Source: CAYWKS01 sp964458935
GTDB taxonomy: Bacteria > Planctomycetota > Phycisphaerae > Phycisphaerales > Zrk34
Direction: 5' to 3'
DNA length: 64,000 bases
Assembly (NCBI GenBank): GCA_964458935.1
Contig: CAYWKS010000006.1
Span: 62,001 to 126,000 of the forward strand
Below are positions 53,570-62,663 of the stretch, in pieces. The notes below the pieces were generated by a model that was not told where the DNA came from, searched no databases, and was given only the letters and a program-made list of their open reading frames with translations. Every line of letters begins with the position of its first letter. Position 1 is the first letter of the stretch. The translations under genes and the position numbers were made by a program.

Positions 53570-55861
53570 TCAGCCCCCGACGAATCGCGCTGCGCCGACC
53601 GCGAGCTGCCCCAGGCTCAGGCCCCCGTCGTTCGGCGGGACCTGCCGATGACGGTACACCCGCAGGCCCGCTCCGCCCAGCTCATCCGTTACCCGCTCGG
53701 TCAACAGCCGATTCATGAACACCCCCCCGCTGACCACCACGCGGTCCAGGCCCTCGTGCGCCGCGACCGCCGCCACCACGTCGCGGATCATCCGCGCCAT
53801 CGTGCGGTGAAACCGCCCGGCGATCTCGCTCACCGCCACCCCGCCGGCCACGTCGTCCCGCACCGCGCGGATCAGCGGCCGCGTGTCCATCACCACCGGC
53901 CGCTCCTCGCCCGCCGCACCGTCCACCGCGAACGGGTACGGCTCGCCCGATCCGCCGTCGCCCGCCCGCCATTCCAGCTCGATCGCCGCCTGGCCCTCGT
54001 AAGTCACCGTCTGCCGCAACCCCGCGATCGCGGCCACCGCGTCGAACAGCCGCCCGGCGCTGCTCGTTGGCGGCGCATTCAGCCCGCGCTCGAGCATCCG
54101 CCCCACCACCGCCAGCCGCTCGGCGTCGATCCGCCCCTCCAGCATCGACAGCCCGCAACCCGCATCCAACAGGTGCGCCGCCGCCATCCGCCACGGCTCG
54201 TGGATCGCCGCGTCGCCGCCGGCCAGCCCGACGTATCGCAGGTGCGCCGCACGCCGATACCGCGCATACCCCCCCACCAGGACCTCCCCGCCCCACACCG
54301 CCGCGTCCGCGCCGTAACCCGTCCCGTCAAACGTGACCCCGACGACACGACCGTCCAGCCCATTGTCCGCCATGCAGCTCGCCAGGTGCGCATGGTGGTG
54401 CTGCACCCCCAGCAACGCCGCCCCCTCGCCCTCGCCCCGCCGCCGCGCATACCCCGTCGACGCGTACGCCGGGTGCTCGTCGTGCACGATGCACGCCGGC
54501 CTCACCTCGAACAACGCCTCGTACAGGCCCACGTCCTTCTCGAACGCCCGGTACGCCTCGTAGTCATCCAGGTCGCCCATGTGATGACTCAGGAACGCGT
54601 GCCGCTCGCGTCCGAGCGCGAACGTGTTCTTCAACTGACCCCCCACCGCCAGCAGCGGCGCCGGCATCGCCATCGGCATCGGCACCGGCCGCGGCGCATC
54701 ACCCCGCGACCGACGAACCGGCAACTCGACCCCCCCCACCACCCGCGTCACCGAATCGTCGCACCGCACGTGGATCGCACGATCGTGCACCAGGTACACC
54801 TCCGCGATCCCGCTCAGGCGCCCGACCGCCTGCTCGTCCTCGAAGACGATCGGCTCGTCCGACCGGTTCGCGCTGGTCATCACCAGCGGCCGACCCCCCA
54901 CCGCCTCCATCAGCAAGTGATGCACCGGCGTGTAGGGCAGCATCACCCCCAGCAACGGATTGCCCGGCGCCACGGCGTCCGCGACCGCCAGACGCGGCGA
55001 TGACAGCTTCCGCAGCAGCACGATCGGCCGGCGCGGCGAGACCAGCAGCTCCCGCTCCGCTTCGCACAACGCGCACACCCCGCCGGCCGCCCCCGCATCC
55101 GCCACCATGACCGCGAACGGCTTGTCCTCGCGGTGCTTGCGAGCCCGCAACGCGCCAACCGCCGCGGCATGCCCCGCATCGCACGTCAGGTGATACCCGC
55201 CCAGCCCCTTCAACGCCCCCACCTGCCCCGACGCGATCCGCTCGGCGAAACGTCGCAGCGGATCGTCCGTATCGATCGGCAGGCCCCGCTCATCCAACAG
55301 CGTCAACCGCGGGCCGCACGCCGGGCACGCCACCGGCTGGGCGTGAAATCGCCGGTCCGCCGGGTCCTCGTATTCCGACCGGCACGCCCCGCACATCGCG
55401 AAACCGCGCATCGTCGTCCGCTCGCGGTCGTACGGCGCGCCCGTGATGATCGTCAGCCGCGGCCCGCAGTTCGTGCAGTTGATGAACGGGTACCGATGCC
55501 GCCGGTCACGCGGGTCGAACAGCTCGCGCAGGCAGTCGTCGCATGTGGCCACGTCCGGCGAAATGAAGATCGCCGGCGCCGCGCCGGCCGCGCTGGCGTC
55601 GATGCGGAAATCGGCCTCGCCCCGCACGCTCAGCGGCTCCCACGCCACGGATTCGATCTGCGCCAACACCGGCGCTTCGCGCCGCAGCCGCTCGCAGAAC
55701 GCCTCGACCGCCGCCGACTCGCCCTCGACCTCGATCCGCACCGTGCCCGTCTGGTTCTGCACGTAACCCCGCAGGCCCAGCTCCGCCGCGAGTTGATAAA
55801 CGAACGGCCGGAACCCGACCCCTTGCACAATGCCCCGCACCGTGACCGCTCGCCGTTGCAT
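53570..55861 (-). CDS. hypF: Carbamoyltransferase HypF ([NiFe] hydrogenase maturation)
   Basis: A 763-residue four-domain enzyme that makes the cyanide ligand precursor by transferring carbamoyl phosphate to HypE. The acylphosphatase domain (about 1-90) has GIVQGVGFRPFVYQLA. Two zinc fingers have CDDC..CTNC and CGAC..CPAC. The YrdC-like domain has GLGGYHLTCDAGHAAAVGAL. The Kae1-like domain has HHHAHLASCMADNG and VVVSGGVFMNRLL. GAGG lies 9 bases before the ATG at 55861. No other hyp or hydrogenase genes are in the window. It is a complete gene; an orphan location is unusual. Confidence 0.95.
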   Translation of the reverse strand: MQRRAVTVRGIVQGVGFRPFVYQLAAELGLRGYVQNQTGTVRIEVEGESAAVEAFCERLRREAPVLAQIESVAWEPLSVRGEADFRIDASAAGAAPAIFISPDVATCDDCLRELFDPRDRRHRYPFINCTNCGPRLTIITGAPYDRERTTMRGFAMCGACRSEYEDPADRRFHAQPVACPACGPRLTLLDERGLPIDTDDPLRRFAERIASGQVGALKGLGGYHLTCDAGHAAAVGALRARKHREDKPFAVMVADAGAAGGVCALCEAERELLVSPRRPIVLLRKLSSPRLAVADAVAPGNPLLGVMLPYTPVHHLLMEAVGGRPLVMTSANRSDEPIVFEDEQAVGRLSGIAEVYLVHDRAIHVRCDDSVTRVVGGVELPVRRSRGDAPRPVPMPMAMPAPLLAVGGQLKNTFALGRERHAFLSHHMGDLDDYEAYRAFEKDVGLYEALFEVRPACIVHDEHPAYASTGYARRRGEGEGAALLGVQHHHAHLASCMADNGLDGRVVGVTFDGTGYGADAAVWGGEVLVGGYARYRRAAHLRYVGLAGGDAAIHEPWRMAAAHLLDAGCGLSMLEGRIDAERLAVVGRMLERGLNAPPTSSAGRLFDAVAAIAGLRQTVTYEGQAAIELEWRAGDGGSGEPYPFAVDGAAGEERPVVMDTRPLIRAVRDDVAGGVAVSEIAGRFHRTMARMIRDVVAAVAAHEGLDRVVVSGGVFMNRLLTERVTDELGGAGLRVYRHRQVPPNDGGLSLGQLAVGAARFVGG

Positions 55862-56420
55862 CGATCCGCACCTCGTCTGGCGCCACGCCCGGCGCAGTCC
55901 AACCGTAGCGTTTGCCCCGCGCGGCCGCCAACGCGATCGGCCGCGCGCACCGCCGCGGCACGCCCCCGGGGCCCGGGCGACGTCGACGAACTTTTTTTCA
56001 TCGCACACGCCCGCCCGGACTTATGGACTGCCGCCCACACCCGCGCGACGCCTTCATGCGCAACGCCGCCTCGGCCCGCCCAAGGGTAGAGGCCCAACAT
56101 GACCAACCACCAGCCCAGCCCGCACAACGATGCGCCCGGTCCCATGACCGCAGCTTGCGGGCCTGTCCGCCCGGACACGCCATGCCAACTCCCCCGCCGG
56201 CGCGCAAACAATGGCTGCCAAATCGTTTACCACCATTTCGGACACCGACCCCCCACCCCACCCGGACACGCGACCGCTTCGCGCGCATCCCGGCGTCGTT
56301 TCCGCACTGACAGCCCCACAGACGTGGCCGACGGCGCGACCGCCCGGACAGGCGATGGGTTGTTACACAAGTTGGCGCGGCTTGTTGCCCGGGGTCGCGC
56401 AGCGGCGCGACCGACCCGGT
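55862..56420. other. 559-base gap, no confident gene
   Basis: It lies upstream of hypF and downstream of the 99-residue protein gene. Short frames in it (for instance a minus-strand ATG AAA AAA AGT at about 55990) lack conserved features and run into hypF. A poly-T run (about 55988-55995) is the only notable local feature. I see no RNA gene or repeat. Confidence 0.45.
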
Positions 56421-56720
56421 TCAAGCCTCGATGTCGATGTGTCCGCCCTCGTCGGGCGTGGCCGATGCCGGCGTCTCAGGCCGACGGCGCCTGGATCGCT
56501 GTTGGCTGCTCTCGCGCTGCTCGGGGTCGACGTACAGCCGGTCGGGCTCGGCCTTCTCCGTGTCCTCGACCTCGTGCACGTGCTGCTCCAGCAGGTCGCG
56601 CAGCTTCTGGGCGTGGCGGCGGTCGGCATTGGACACCGCGTCACGCTGCCGCGCCGCCTGGCCCTGCTGGACCAGCGCCTGCGAGACGCCCGCTGCGATC
56701 TGGGAGGAGATATTGCTCAT
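56421..56720 (-). CDS. Small helical protein, unknown (99 residues)
   Basis: No family was recognised. The N-terminal half is helical and polar (MSNISSQIAAGVSQALVQQG, then AARQRDAVSNADRRHAQKLR). An acidic middle (HEVEDTEKAEPDRLYVDPEQ) and a basic/acidic disordered end follow (SRRRRPETPAS...DEGGHIDIEA). AGGTG lies about 7 bases before the ATG. It has its own short space before the PP2C gene (108 bases downstream). The helical NT part could be a coiled-coil or a partner-switch helper, but no motif supports that. Confidence 0.65.
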   Translation of the reverse strand: MSNISSQIAAGVSQALVQQGQAARQRDAVSNADRRHAQKLRDLLEQHVHEVEDTEKAEPDRLYVDPEQRESSQQRSRRRRPETPASATPDEGGHIDIEA

Positions 56721-56828
56721 GACGGCACCTGCCTGCGCCGACCCCCTTCAGCACCCACTCGAGCAGTATCGGCCAGATTCGGGGCCGGCGTTAATCCCGG
56801 CCGCGACCCCCGCGGAAAAACACGTGGA

Positions 56829-58655
56829 TCACGCCGCCCCGTTGCCCGAACCCGTCGGCGGCGCCGCCGCGACCGCGCTGGGCCGGCCCACGCGGATCGC
56901 CACCAGCGTCATGTCGTCGGCCGCCTGCTGCAGCCCCACGAACCGCCGCACCTCCCAAAGCACGTGGTTCACGATCACCCGCGCCGACTGGTCGCCCGCC
57001 GCCCGCAACGCCTCGCGCAGCCGCTGCCGACCGAACTTCTCGCCGTTGAAGTTCCGCGCGTCCGGCACCCCGTCGGTGTACAGCAGCAGCACGTCGCTGG
57101 GCTGCAGGTCGATCAGCCCCTTCTCGTACTTGCTGTTGGCGTCGATCCCGATCACCGTGCCGCCCTCGGTCAGTTCCACGAATTGCCCCCCGCGCAGCAG
57201 CAGCGCCGGGTCGTGCCCCGCCGAGCAGTACGTCAGCCGCAGGTTCCGCGCGTCCAGCGTCCCGTAGAACACCGTCGCGAACTCCTCGTCCCGCGTGTCC
57301 CGGGTCATCGCCGCGTTGACCTTCGACAGGATCGCGTCCAGGTCGTAGGTGTCCTCGGCGTGGGCCCGCAACGCGGCGCGGACGCTGGCCATCAGCAGGC
57401 TCGCCGCCACGCCCTTGCCCACCACGTCGCCGACCACCACGCCCAGCGTCTGCTCGAAAGGGATGTAGTCATAGAAGTCGCCGCCGAGCTCGAAGCACGG
57501 CTCATACCGGCCGGCCACGTCGAACGGCGGCAGCGACGGGGGCCACGCCGGGATCAGCCGACGCTGCACGTCGGCCGCCAGTTGCACCTGGCGCTGCACC
57601 CGCCGGGCCTCTTCCCGCTCGTCCTCCAGCCGCACGTTCTCGATCGCCGCGCCGGCGACCTGAGCGATGGCGTTGAGCAGGTGACGCTCGAACTCGTTGA
57701 AGTCCCGCGGCGTGTCGGTGTAGATGCGGATCACCCCGATCCGCCGCCCGCGGTAGATCATCCCCGCGCAGAGGATCGACGCCAGGCCCTCGCGGCGGGC
57801 GTCGTCCGGGTACAGGATCCGCGGGTCCTCGCCCATGTCCCGGACGTACACGACCTCGCCCTCCAGCGCCGCCTGATCGAGCACGCTCCGCTCCAGCAGG
57901 ATCGGGCCCTTCGCCAGGTACTGGTCCGAGAGGTTGTGCACCGCGACCGGGAGCAACTCGCGGCCGTCCTCGTCCATCAGGCGGATCGACGCGGCGCGGG
58001 CCTTGAGCACCTCCGCCGCCGACCGCGCCACCGCGTCCAGCACGCTGTTGACGTCCCGCTGGCCCGCGAGCAGCGTGGAGATCCGATACAGCGTGCTCAT
58101 CTCCTCCACGCGGTGCCGCAGCGCGATCTCCTGGCGGCAGACCTCGGCGATGGCGTCGGCCAGCAGGTACACAAAGCGGACGTACTCGGCCTGGCGCCCG
58201 GCGCCGATCCGCTCCACCGCGTTGACGAACTCCTCGACGTGCTCGGGGTCGATGGCAAACCGCTCGGCGAGCAGGCAGGCTTCGCGCCGCTGGTCGTCGC
58301 AGGCCTCGGCGAGCTTCTGCCCGGTGAGCACCATGGCGCCCAGCCGCTGGCCGTTGACGATGATGGGCACCTCGAAGCGATGGTCGAGCGGCCCTTCGAG
58401 GTCGCGGAGCAGCGTCTGCCGCAGGGCTTCCTTGCGTTCGCTCATCCGCTCGCATTGCGAGGGCGCGGTGATGCAGAGGCCGTCGGCGTCGACGATCGAC
58501 GCCTCGAGGCCGGTGACGGCGGTGTAGCCGTCCTGGATCTCCTGGAGCGTGGAGAGCTTGAGGAAGTCGGTCAGGCCGCGGCGCGGGCCGGGCCGCTCGG
58601 TCGGCGATCTATCGGTGTCGGCGACGGGCGTAGTGATGCCCGTGGGTGTGTCCAT
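56829..58655 (-). CDS. PP2C (SpoIIE-type) phosphatase with PocR- and GAF-like sensors
   Basis: A 608-residue signalling protein. An N-terminal PocR-like sensory domain (about 30-180, LTDFLKLSTLQEIQDGYTAVTG, ASIVDADGLCITAPSQCERM) is followed by a GAF domain (about 195-345). The SpoIIE-type PP2C domain (about 370-590) has FELGGDFYDYIPFEQTLGVV with the metal-binding GGDFYD, then VGDVVGKGVAASLLMASVRA and LLLYTDGVPDARN. It dephosphorylates Ser/Thr proteins, often anti-anti-sigma factors. CAGG lies just before the ATG. No partner anti-sigma or antagonist gene is adjacent. Confidence 0.88.
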   Translation of the reverse strand: MDTPTGITTPVADTDRSPTERPGPRRGLTDFLKLSTLQEIQDGYTAVTGLEASIVDADGLCITAPSQCERMSERKEALRQTLLRDLEGPLDHRFEVPIIVNGQRLGAMVLTGQKLAEACDDQRREACLLAERFAIDPEHVEEFVNAVERIGAGRQAEYVRFVYLLADAIAEVCRQEIALRHRVEEMSTLYRISTLLAGQRDVNSVLDAVARSAAEVLKARAASIRLMDEDGRELLPVAVHNLSDQYLAKGPILLERSVLDQAALEGEVVYVRDMGEDPRILYPDDARREGLASILCAGMIYRGRRIGVIRIYTDTPRDFNEFERHLLNAIAQVAGAAIENVRLEDEREEARRVQRQVQLAADVQRRLIPAWPPSLPPFDVAGRYEPCFELGGDFYDYIPFEQTLGVVVGDVVGKGVAASLLMASVRAALRAHAEDTYDLDAILSKVNAAMTRDTRDEEFATVFYGTLDARNLRLTYCSAGHDPALLLRGGQFVELTEGGTVIGIDANSKYEKGLIDLQPSDVLLLYTDGVPDARNFNGEKFGRQRLREALRAAGDQSARVIVNHVLWEVRRFVGLQQAADDMTLVAIRVGRPSAVAAAPPTGSGNGAA

Positions 58656-58697
58656 GATTAACCTGGGGTTGGTCGCGGGCCGCGAGCCGCGGGGTTC

Positions 58698-60386
58698 TTA
58701 CGGGCCGGCGGGCGTCGGGTCGGCATCGGTGTCCATCCATAGACGTCGTAGCAGGCGGACCAGCGTCGGGTCGGACTCACGCTCGGCGAGCGTCTGCAGG
58801 GCCTGGGCGAGTTCGGCCGGGTGGCGCTGCTGATAGTGCAGATACGCCAGCAACAGCGGGGCCGCTCGGTTGTCCGCATCACGCTCGGCGAGGCTGTTCA
58901 ACTGGCGGCGGATGGTCTGCAGCCGATCATCCGCCGGCAACACCGGCTGCGTGTAGCGTGCGGAGATCAACTCGGGATGGCGATGGAACAGCGACCGCAG
59001 CATCTGATCCGCCGAGGCGAACAGCCCGGCGCCCATCAGCGCGTGCGTCTTGCCCGCCACGGCGAGCGGGTAATCCTGGCGGATGCTCAGGGCGCGGTCG
59101 TAGGCGCTGACCGCATCGAAGAAGCGGCCGTCACGCATGTACCGCTCGCCACGCTGCATCACCTCGTTGAACAGCGTGTCGGCAGAGCCGCGGAAGCTGG
59201 CGATCGGCTCGTAGTCGTAGTCGAGCCGGCGGAGCACGCGATCGGTCGCCGACGCGTCGTCGGTCGGCTCGCCGGGCACGCGGTACCGCTCCGCCGGGCT
59301 GCCCGCGGCGGCCGACGGGTCATCCGCCTCGGCCCCCGCCTCGGGCGCCGGCGCATCGTGGCGGGCGGTCGGCGTGTGTCGCTCCCGCAGCCGCTGCAGC
59401 AGATCGCCGTAGGCGTCATCACGCGGCGCGGCCTCGTCCGACTCCAGCAACCGCTGAAGCGACCGATTCAGATCGCCCGGCTGCGTATCGCCATCAACCC
59501 TGAACGCCCCATCCGCCTGGAGGCGAACCTCCAACTGGCGGGCGAAGTCCATCCGACGCGCTTCGCTGAGCGTGGACAGGCGCTGATCCGGGGCGTCGGC
59601 CAACTCGCTCGGGTCAACCCGGCGGCCGGCCAAGTCCTCGGACGCGCCCGCGCCATCGAACTGGCTGGCGTAATCCGGCATCTGGTAGACCTGCGGCAAG
59701 GTGCGGCGGACGGCCACCCCGGTCAAGGGGCTTGCGGTGATGCTGACATTCCGGCCGAGCCGATCGCTGCCGCCGCCCAGGTTGGTCGAGCCATAGGCGC
59801 GAATGGCCTGCTCGGTGAGCGATTCGGTGCGGCCGCCAACCCCGTAAGTGCGATTGATGCTGGCCGCGTCGAAGGTGCTGGCCCGGCCGCCCAGGCCCTG
59901 ACCGTAGGCCAAACCGCCACGGGACACCTGGCCGATGCTGGTGTGCGAGCCGGCTCGATAAACCACCCGCGAATCGTTGTCATAGATCCCGACGGCCCCC
60001 CCGCCGCCGGCCCCGCCGAACTCGTAGCTCGGCACGGCATACCCGGGCCGCGACTGGCCCGCGACCGATCCGGCGCCCGTCGAGCGACGGAAGAAGTTGA
60101 ACAGTTGGTTCGACCCCAATTCGTCACGGAACTCCCGGCTCGCGGTGTAGCCCACGCTGTCCCTGAAGTTGCTGAGCCCCCGAACGTTGCCGGTGACCTG
60201 AAGGTTCTGGACACGTCCGAAGGACGGGCGGTTGCTCCCGGGGTTGCGGCCCGTGCCGCGTTGGTCGAGATTGTTATCCAGGCCCGCTCCATCACCGAGC
60301 GCATATTGTGCCTCCGCAGGCCCGGCGAGGCCCAGTATGGCCAGGAACAGGCCGCATATCGCAAGGATTGATCTGGGGTCATTCAT
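58698..60386 (-). CDS. Exported TPR-like protein, unknown
   Basis: A 562-residue secreted protein. The signal peptide (LAICGLFLAILGLAGPAEAQ, about 8-27) is followed by a Gly/Asn/Ser-rich region (about 28-230) with little secondary structure. The C-terminal third has TPR-like helices (VMQRGERYMRDGRFFDAVSA, YDRALSIRQDYPLAVAGKTH). The N-terminal Gly-rich part could be a surface or assembly region. ATG 60386 is supported by a TATAAT element 22 bases upstream and a signal peptide starting right after it. No family was recognised. It precedes the PP2C gene by 42 bases. Confidence 0.78.
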   Translation of the reverse strand: MNDPRSILAICGLFLAILGLAGPAEAQYALGDGAGLDNNLDQRGTGRNPGSNRPSFGRVQNLQVTGNVRGLSNFRDSVGYTASREFRDELGSNQLFNFFRRSTGAGSVAGQSRPGYAVPSYEFGGAGGGGAVGIYDNDSRVVYRAGSHTSIGQVSRGGLAYGQGLGGRASTFDAASINRTYGVGGRTESLTEQAIRAYGSTNLGGGSDRLGRNVSITASPLTGVAVRRTLPQVYQMPDYASQFDGAGASEDLAGRRVDPSELADAPDQRLSTLSEARRMDFARQLEVRLQADGAFRVDGDTQPGDLNRSLQRLLESDEAAPRDDAYGDLLQRLRERHTPTARHDAPAPEAGAEADDPSAAAGSPAERYRVPGEPTDDASATDRVLRRLDYDYEPIASFRGSADTLFNEVMQRGERYMRDGRFFDAVSAYDRALSIRQDYPLAVAGKTHALMGAGLFASADQMLRSLFHRHPELISARYTQPVLPADDRLQTIRRQLNSLAERDADNRAAPLLLAYLHYQQRHPAELAQALQTLAERESDPTLVRLLRRLWMDTDADPTPAGP

Positions 60387-60408
60387 GGCAGTGCTCGCTT
60401 TCAAGCTC

Positions 60409-60414
60409 ATTATA
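60409..60414 (-). promoter_or_regulatory. Consensus -10 element of the TPR-protein gene
   Basis: On the minus strand a perfect TATAAT (60414-60409) lies 22 bases before the ATG at 60386, giving a leader of about 16 bases. No -35 match is evident. Confidence 0.45.
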
Positions 60415-60503
60415 GCCGATACGGTCACCGGACCGGCGTCGCACCCTTATGGTAGGACGACAACGACCGTTGCGCAGATCGTTGGAAATTGCTTAACGGC
60501 CGA

Positions 60504-60884
60504 TCAGCCCGCGATTCGCCCGGCGACCTGGTGAGACGGGAACTGCAGTTCGAGGTAACGCGCGACATAGTCGATCACGCTCATGGCTTCGGGGATCTGC
60601 GGGTTATCGGTCGGCCCCATCGGCTCGAAGCGCATGCCCCGGAAGCGGCGGACGGCGTCGTCGACCGGCAGGCCGTATTGCAGCGCTAGCGAGAAGGCGC
60701 GACAGAAGCCCTGGATCATGCCGCTGAGGGTGGAGCCTTCCTTGGCCATCTTGATGAAGATCTCACCGGGCCGACCGTCGTCGAACAGGCCGATCGTCAA
60801 ATAGCCCTCGAAGCGGTTGATGGCGAACTTGTGCGTGATCGAATCGCGGGTGCGGGGGAGCTTGCGCCGGTCAACTGCACGCAT
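60504..60884 (-). CDS. Stand-alone homologue of the C-terminal (TSCPD-type) domain of B12-dependent ribonucleotide reductase
   Basis: A 126-residue soluble protein. From residue 17 it reads ITHKFAINRFEGYLTIGLFD and continues DGRPGEIFIKMAKEGSTLSG, then FSLALQYGLPVDDAVRRFRG and PIPEAMSVIDYV-like text (PQIPEAMSVIDYVARYLELQ). This is the pattern at the very end of NrdJ class II ribonucleotide reductases. No catalytic part of NrdJ is nearby, so this is a detached domain. GAGGG lies 7 bases before the ATG at 60884. It is 77 bases downstream of a 248-residue unknown gene on the same strand, probably co-transcribed. Confidence 0.82.
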   Translation of the reverse strand: MRAVDRRKLPRTRDSITHKFAINRFEGYLTIGLFDDGRPGEIFIKMAKEGSTLSGMIQGFCRAFSLALQYGLPVDDAVRRFRGMRFEPMGPTDNPQIPEAMSVIDYVARYLELQFPSHQVAGRIAG

Positions 60885-60961
60885 GGACAACCCTCGACAG
60901 GGGACGTAAGGCGGACGATCCATGCATCATGTCGGCTGGTGCGGGCGGCGGACTTCGAAAA

Positions 60962-61708
60962 TCACACGCTGCCGAGGATGGCGCGGCTGATGGGGTGCAC
61001 CAGTTGCGGGATGGCGCGTTGGGTCGCGAGGTGCTCGCACCGAGCGGCGAGTTCGTCGAGGATGCCCGGCAACTGGTCGATCTTCTCGATCGGCCCGCTG
61101 CGGCGCACGGTCAGGAAGATGCTGATCGGCTCGGTCCGGTAACGATCGGCGCGGACCTGGGCGGCGGTGGTGCGTGTCTTGACCTCGAAGAAGGCCTGCA
61201 GCGCGGCCCGATCGTCGAGGGCGACACCGATCACCGGCTGCACGTCCAGGGGCGTGGTGTGGGGCATGTCGGCCAAGGCCGCAAGCCCCGAGTCGCCCAG
61301 CAAGGCTTCACGCACGATCAGGTGATGATTCGCCTTGCACTCCAGGTCGAAACCGAAGGTCAGTTCGAAGTAGTCGATGTCGAGGGGGCTGAGCGTGAGG
61401 AAGAACGGACAGGTCTCGGCGACAAGTCGGTGCAGGCGGAAGCCGTCGGCCATGGTGTCGGGGTTGACGTGGCCCGAGCGGATCGACTGGTTGCGTAGGG
61501 CGAGCCAGTGGTACTGCCCCTCGCGTCGGGGGCTTTCCAGGGCCAGCTCATCGGCGAAACGCTTGAAGCGGTGCATATCGGGCATCTCGGCCCGGACGCG
61601 GTCGAACATGTGCAGGACGGTTTCGCGGTCGCCCGGCAGGTCCATCTTGACCGCGAGTTTCTGGTTGATATAGAAATCGGTGCACAAGGCGCCGAAGCTG
61701 GTGGCCAT
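60962..61708 (-). CDS. Unknown soluble protein upstream of the NrdJ-tail homologue
   Basis: A 248-residue protein with no family recognised. It is well behaved: FGALCTDFYINQKLAVKMDL, VLHMFDRVRAEMPDMHRFKR, WLALRNQSIRSGHVNPDTMA, HLIVREALLGDSGLAALADM and PVIGVALDDRAALQAFFEVK. It alternates hydrophobic strands with helices and looks like an alpha/beta enzyme or binding protein. AGGA lies 10 bases before the ATG. It shares a strand with the NrdJ-tail homologue. Function is unknown. Confidence 0.78.
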   Translation of the reverse strand: MATSFGALCTDFYINQKLAVKMDLPGDRETVLHMFDRVRAEMPDMHRFKRFADELALESPRREGQYHWLALRNQSIRSGHVNPDTMADGFRLHRLVAETCPFFLTLSPLDIDYFELTFGFDLECKANHHLIVREALLGDSGLAALADMPHTTPLDVQPVIGVALDDRAALQAFFEVKTRTTAAQVRADRYRTEPISIFLTVRRSGPIEKIDQLPGILDELAARCEHLATQRAIPQLVHPISRAILGSV

Positions 61709-61876
61709 GGCGTGGGTGTCCTGTCAGAACGCCTCGGGCGGGCGTATCGGGTGGTCATGTTCGGGCCGACGACGAGTATAGTCGCGCCGGGCGGCGCGGG
61801 CCAGCCGTACGGGCGTATCGCCAAGGCTGACGCCTTGTGCTAGACTTGCGTATCGCGTTTGACGGAGTGAACGTCG

Positions 61877-62626
61877 ATGAGTCTGAATGCAGCTTTGCGG
61901 GAACTCAACGCGGTGGACCAGCAGGTGCGCGGTCTGGAGACGCGTCTGGACAGCGCCCGCCGTCATGTCAAGGCCCAGCAGACCAAGTTCGATCAGCTCA
62001 GCGAACAGGCCGCGGAGTTGGAGGATCAGTTGCGACACGCGCAGGCTTCGGCCGGGGCGATGGAAAATGAGATCGCCGCGGCCGACGAGAAGATCAACCG
62101 CCTTCGCGAGCAGATGAACGCGGTCAAGACCAACAAGGAATACTCGGCGATGCTCGTCGAGGTCAACACCCTCAAGAGCGACCGCGGCAAAGTGGAAGAG
62201 CAGGCGCTGGAGGAGATGGCCCGCATCGACGAGTTGAAGGCCGAGCTGGAATCGGTCCGCACCAAGCTCGCCGAGCAACAGAAGCTGCGGGACCACGCCG
62301 ACAAGGAGTTGGCCGACCGCACGGCGGAGGTCGCCGATCGGCTGGCGGAACTGAAGGCCGAGCGAGGTCAGGCGGCGTCGAAGGTCCCGGCCGAGACGCT
62401 GCTGATCTTCGATCGCCTCGCCGATACCTACGAAGGCGAGGCGATGGCGCCGGTGATCGAAGAAGACCGCCGCAGGCTGGAATACACCTGCGGCGGTTGT
62501 TACATGCAGATCCCCGTGGAGAAGGTCAACCTGCTGATCAGCTCTGACGAGTTGGTGCGTTGCAGCAGTTGCGCCCGGATCCTGTACGTGGAGTCGGAGT
62601 TGAAAGAGGCGATGGGCGCGCGGTAA
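61877..62626 (+). CDS. Coiled-coil protein with C4 zinc ribbon (zf-RING_7 type)
   Basis: A 249-residue protein. Two long helices (about 5-170) form a coiled-coil hairpin (NAALRELNAVDQQVRGLETR, NKEYSAMLVEVNTLKSDRGK). The C-terminal zinc ribbon has CGGC and CSSC (about 210-235: YTCGGCYMQIPVEKV, VRCSSCARILY). This architecture matches the bacterial C4-type zinc-ribbon family (CT398/Rv2229c-like), which in actinobacteria sits beside an RNase H-domain gene. The same arrangement occurs here with the next gene (37 bases downstream). GGAG lies about 9 bases before the ATG. It may be a nucleic-acid or trafficking scaffold; the function is unknown. Confidence 0.9.
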   Translation: MSLNAALRELNAVDQQVRGLETRLDSARRHVKAQQTKFDQLSEQAAELEDQLRHAQASAGAMENEIAAADEKINRLREQMNAVKTNKEYSAMLVEVNTLKSDRGKVEEQALEEMARIDELKAELESVRTKLAEQQKLRDHADKELADRTAEVADRLAELKAERGQAASKVPAETLLIFDRLADTYEGEAMAPVIEEDRRRLEYTCGGCYMQIPVEKVNLLISSDELVRCSSCARILYVESELKEAMGAR

Positions 62627-62663
62627 GCCGCGGCGACACGTGTGCCCCGACCCGCAGGCGGCG

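Noticed and set aside
56211..58661. 816-codon plus-strand frame
   Set aside because: Antisense to the PP2C gene and running through the 99-residue gene; composition is that of a shadow frame.
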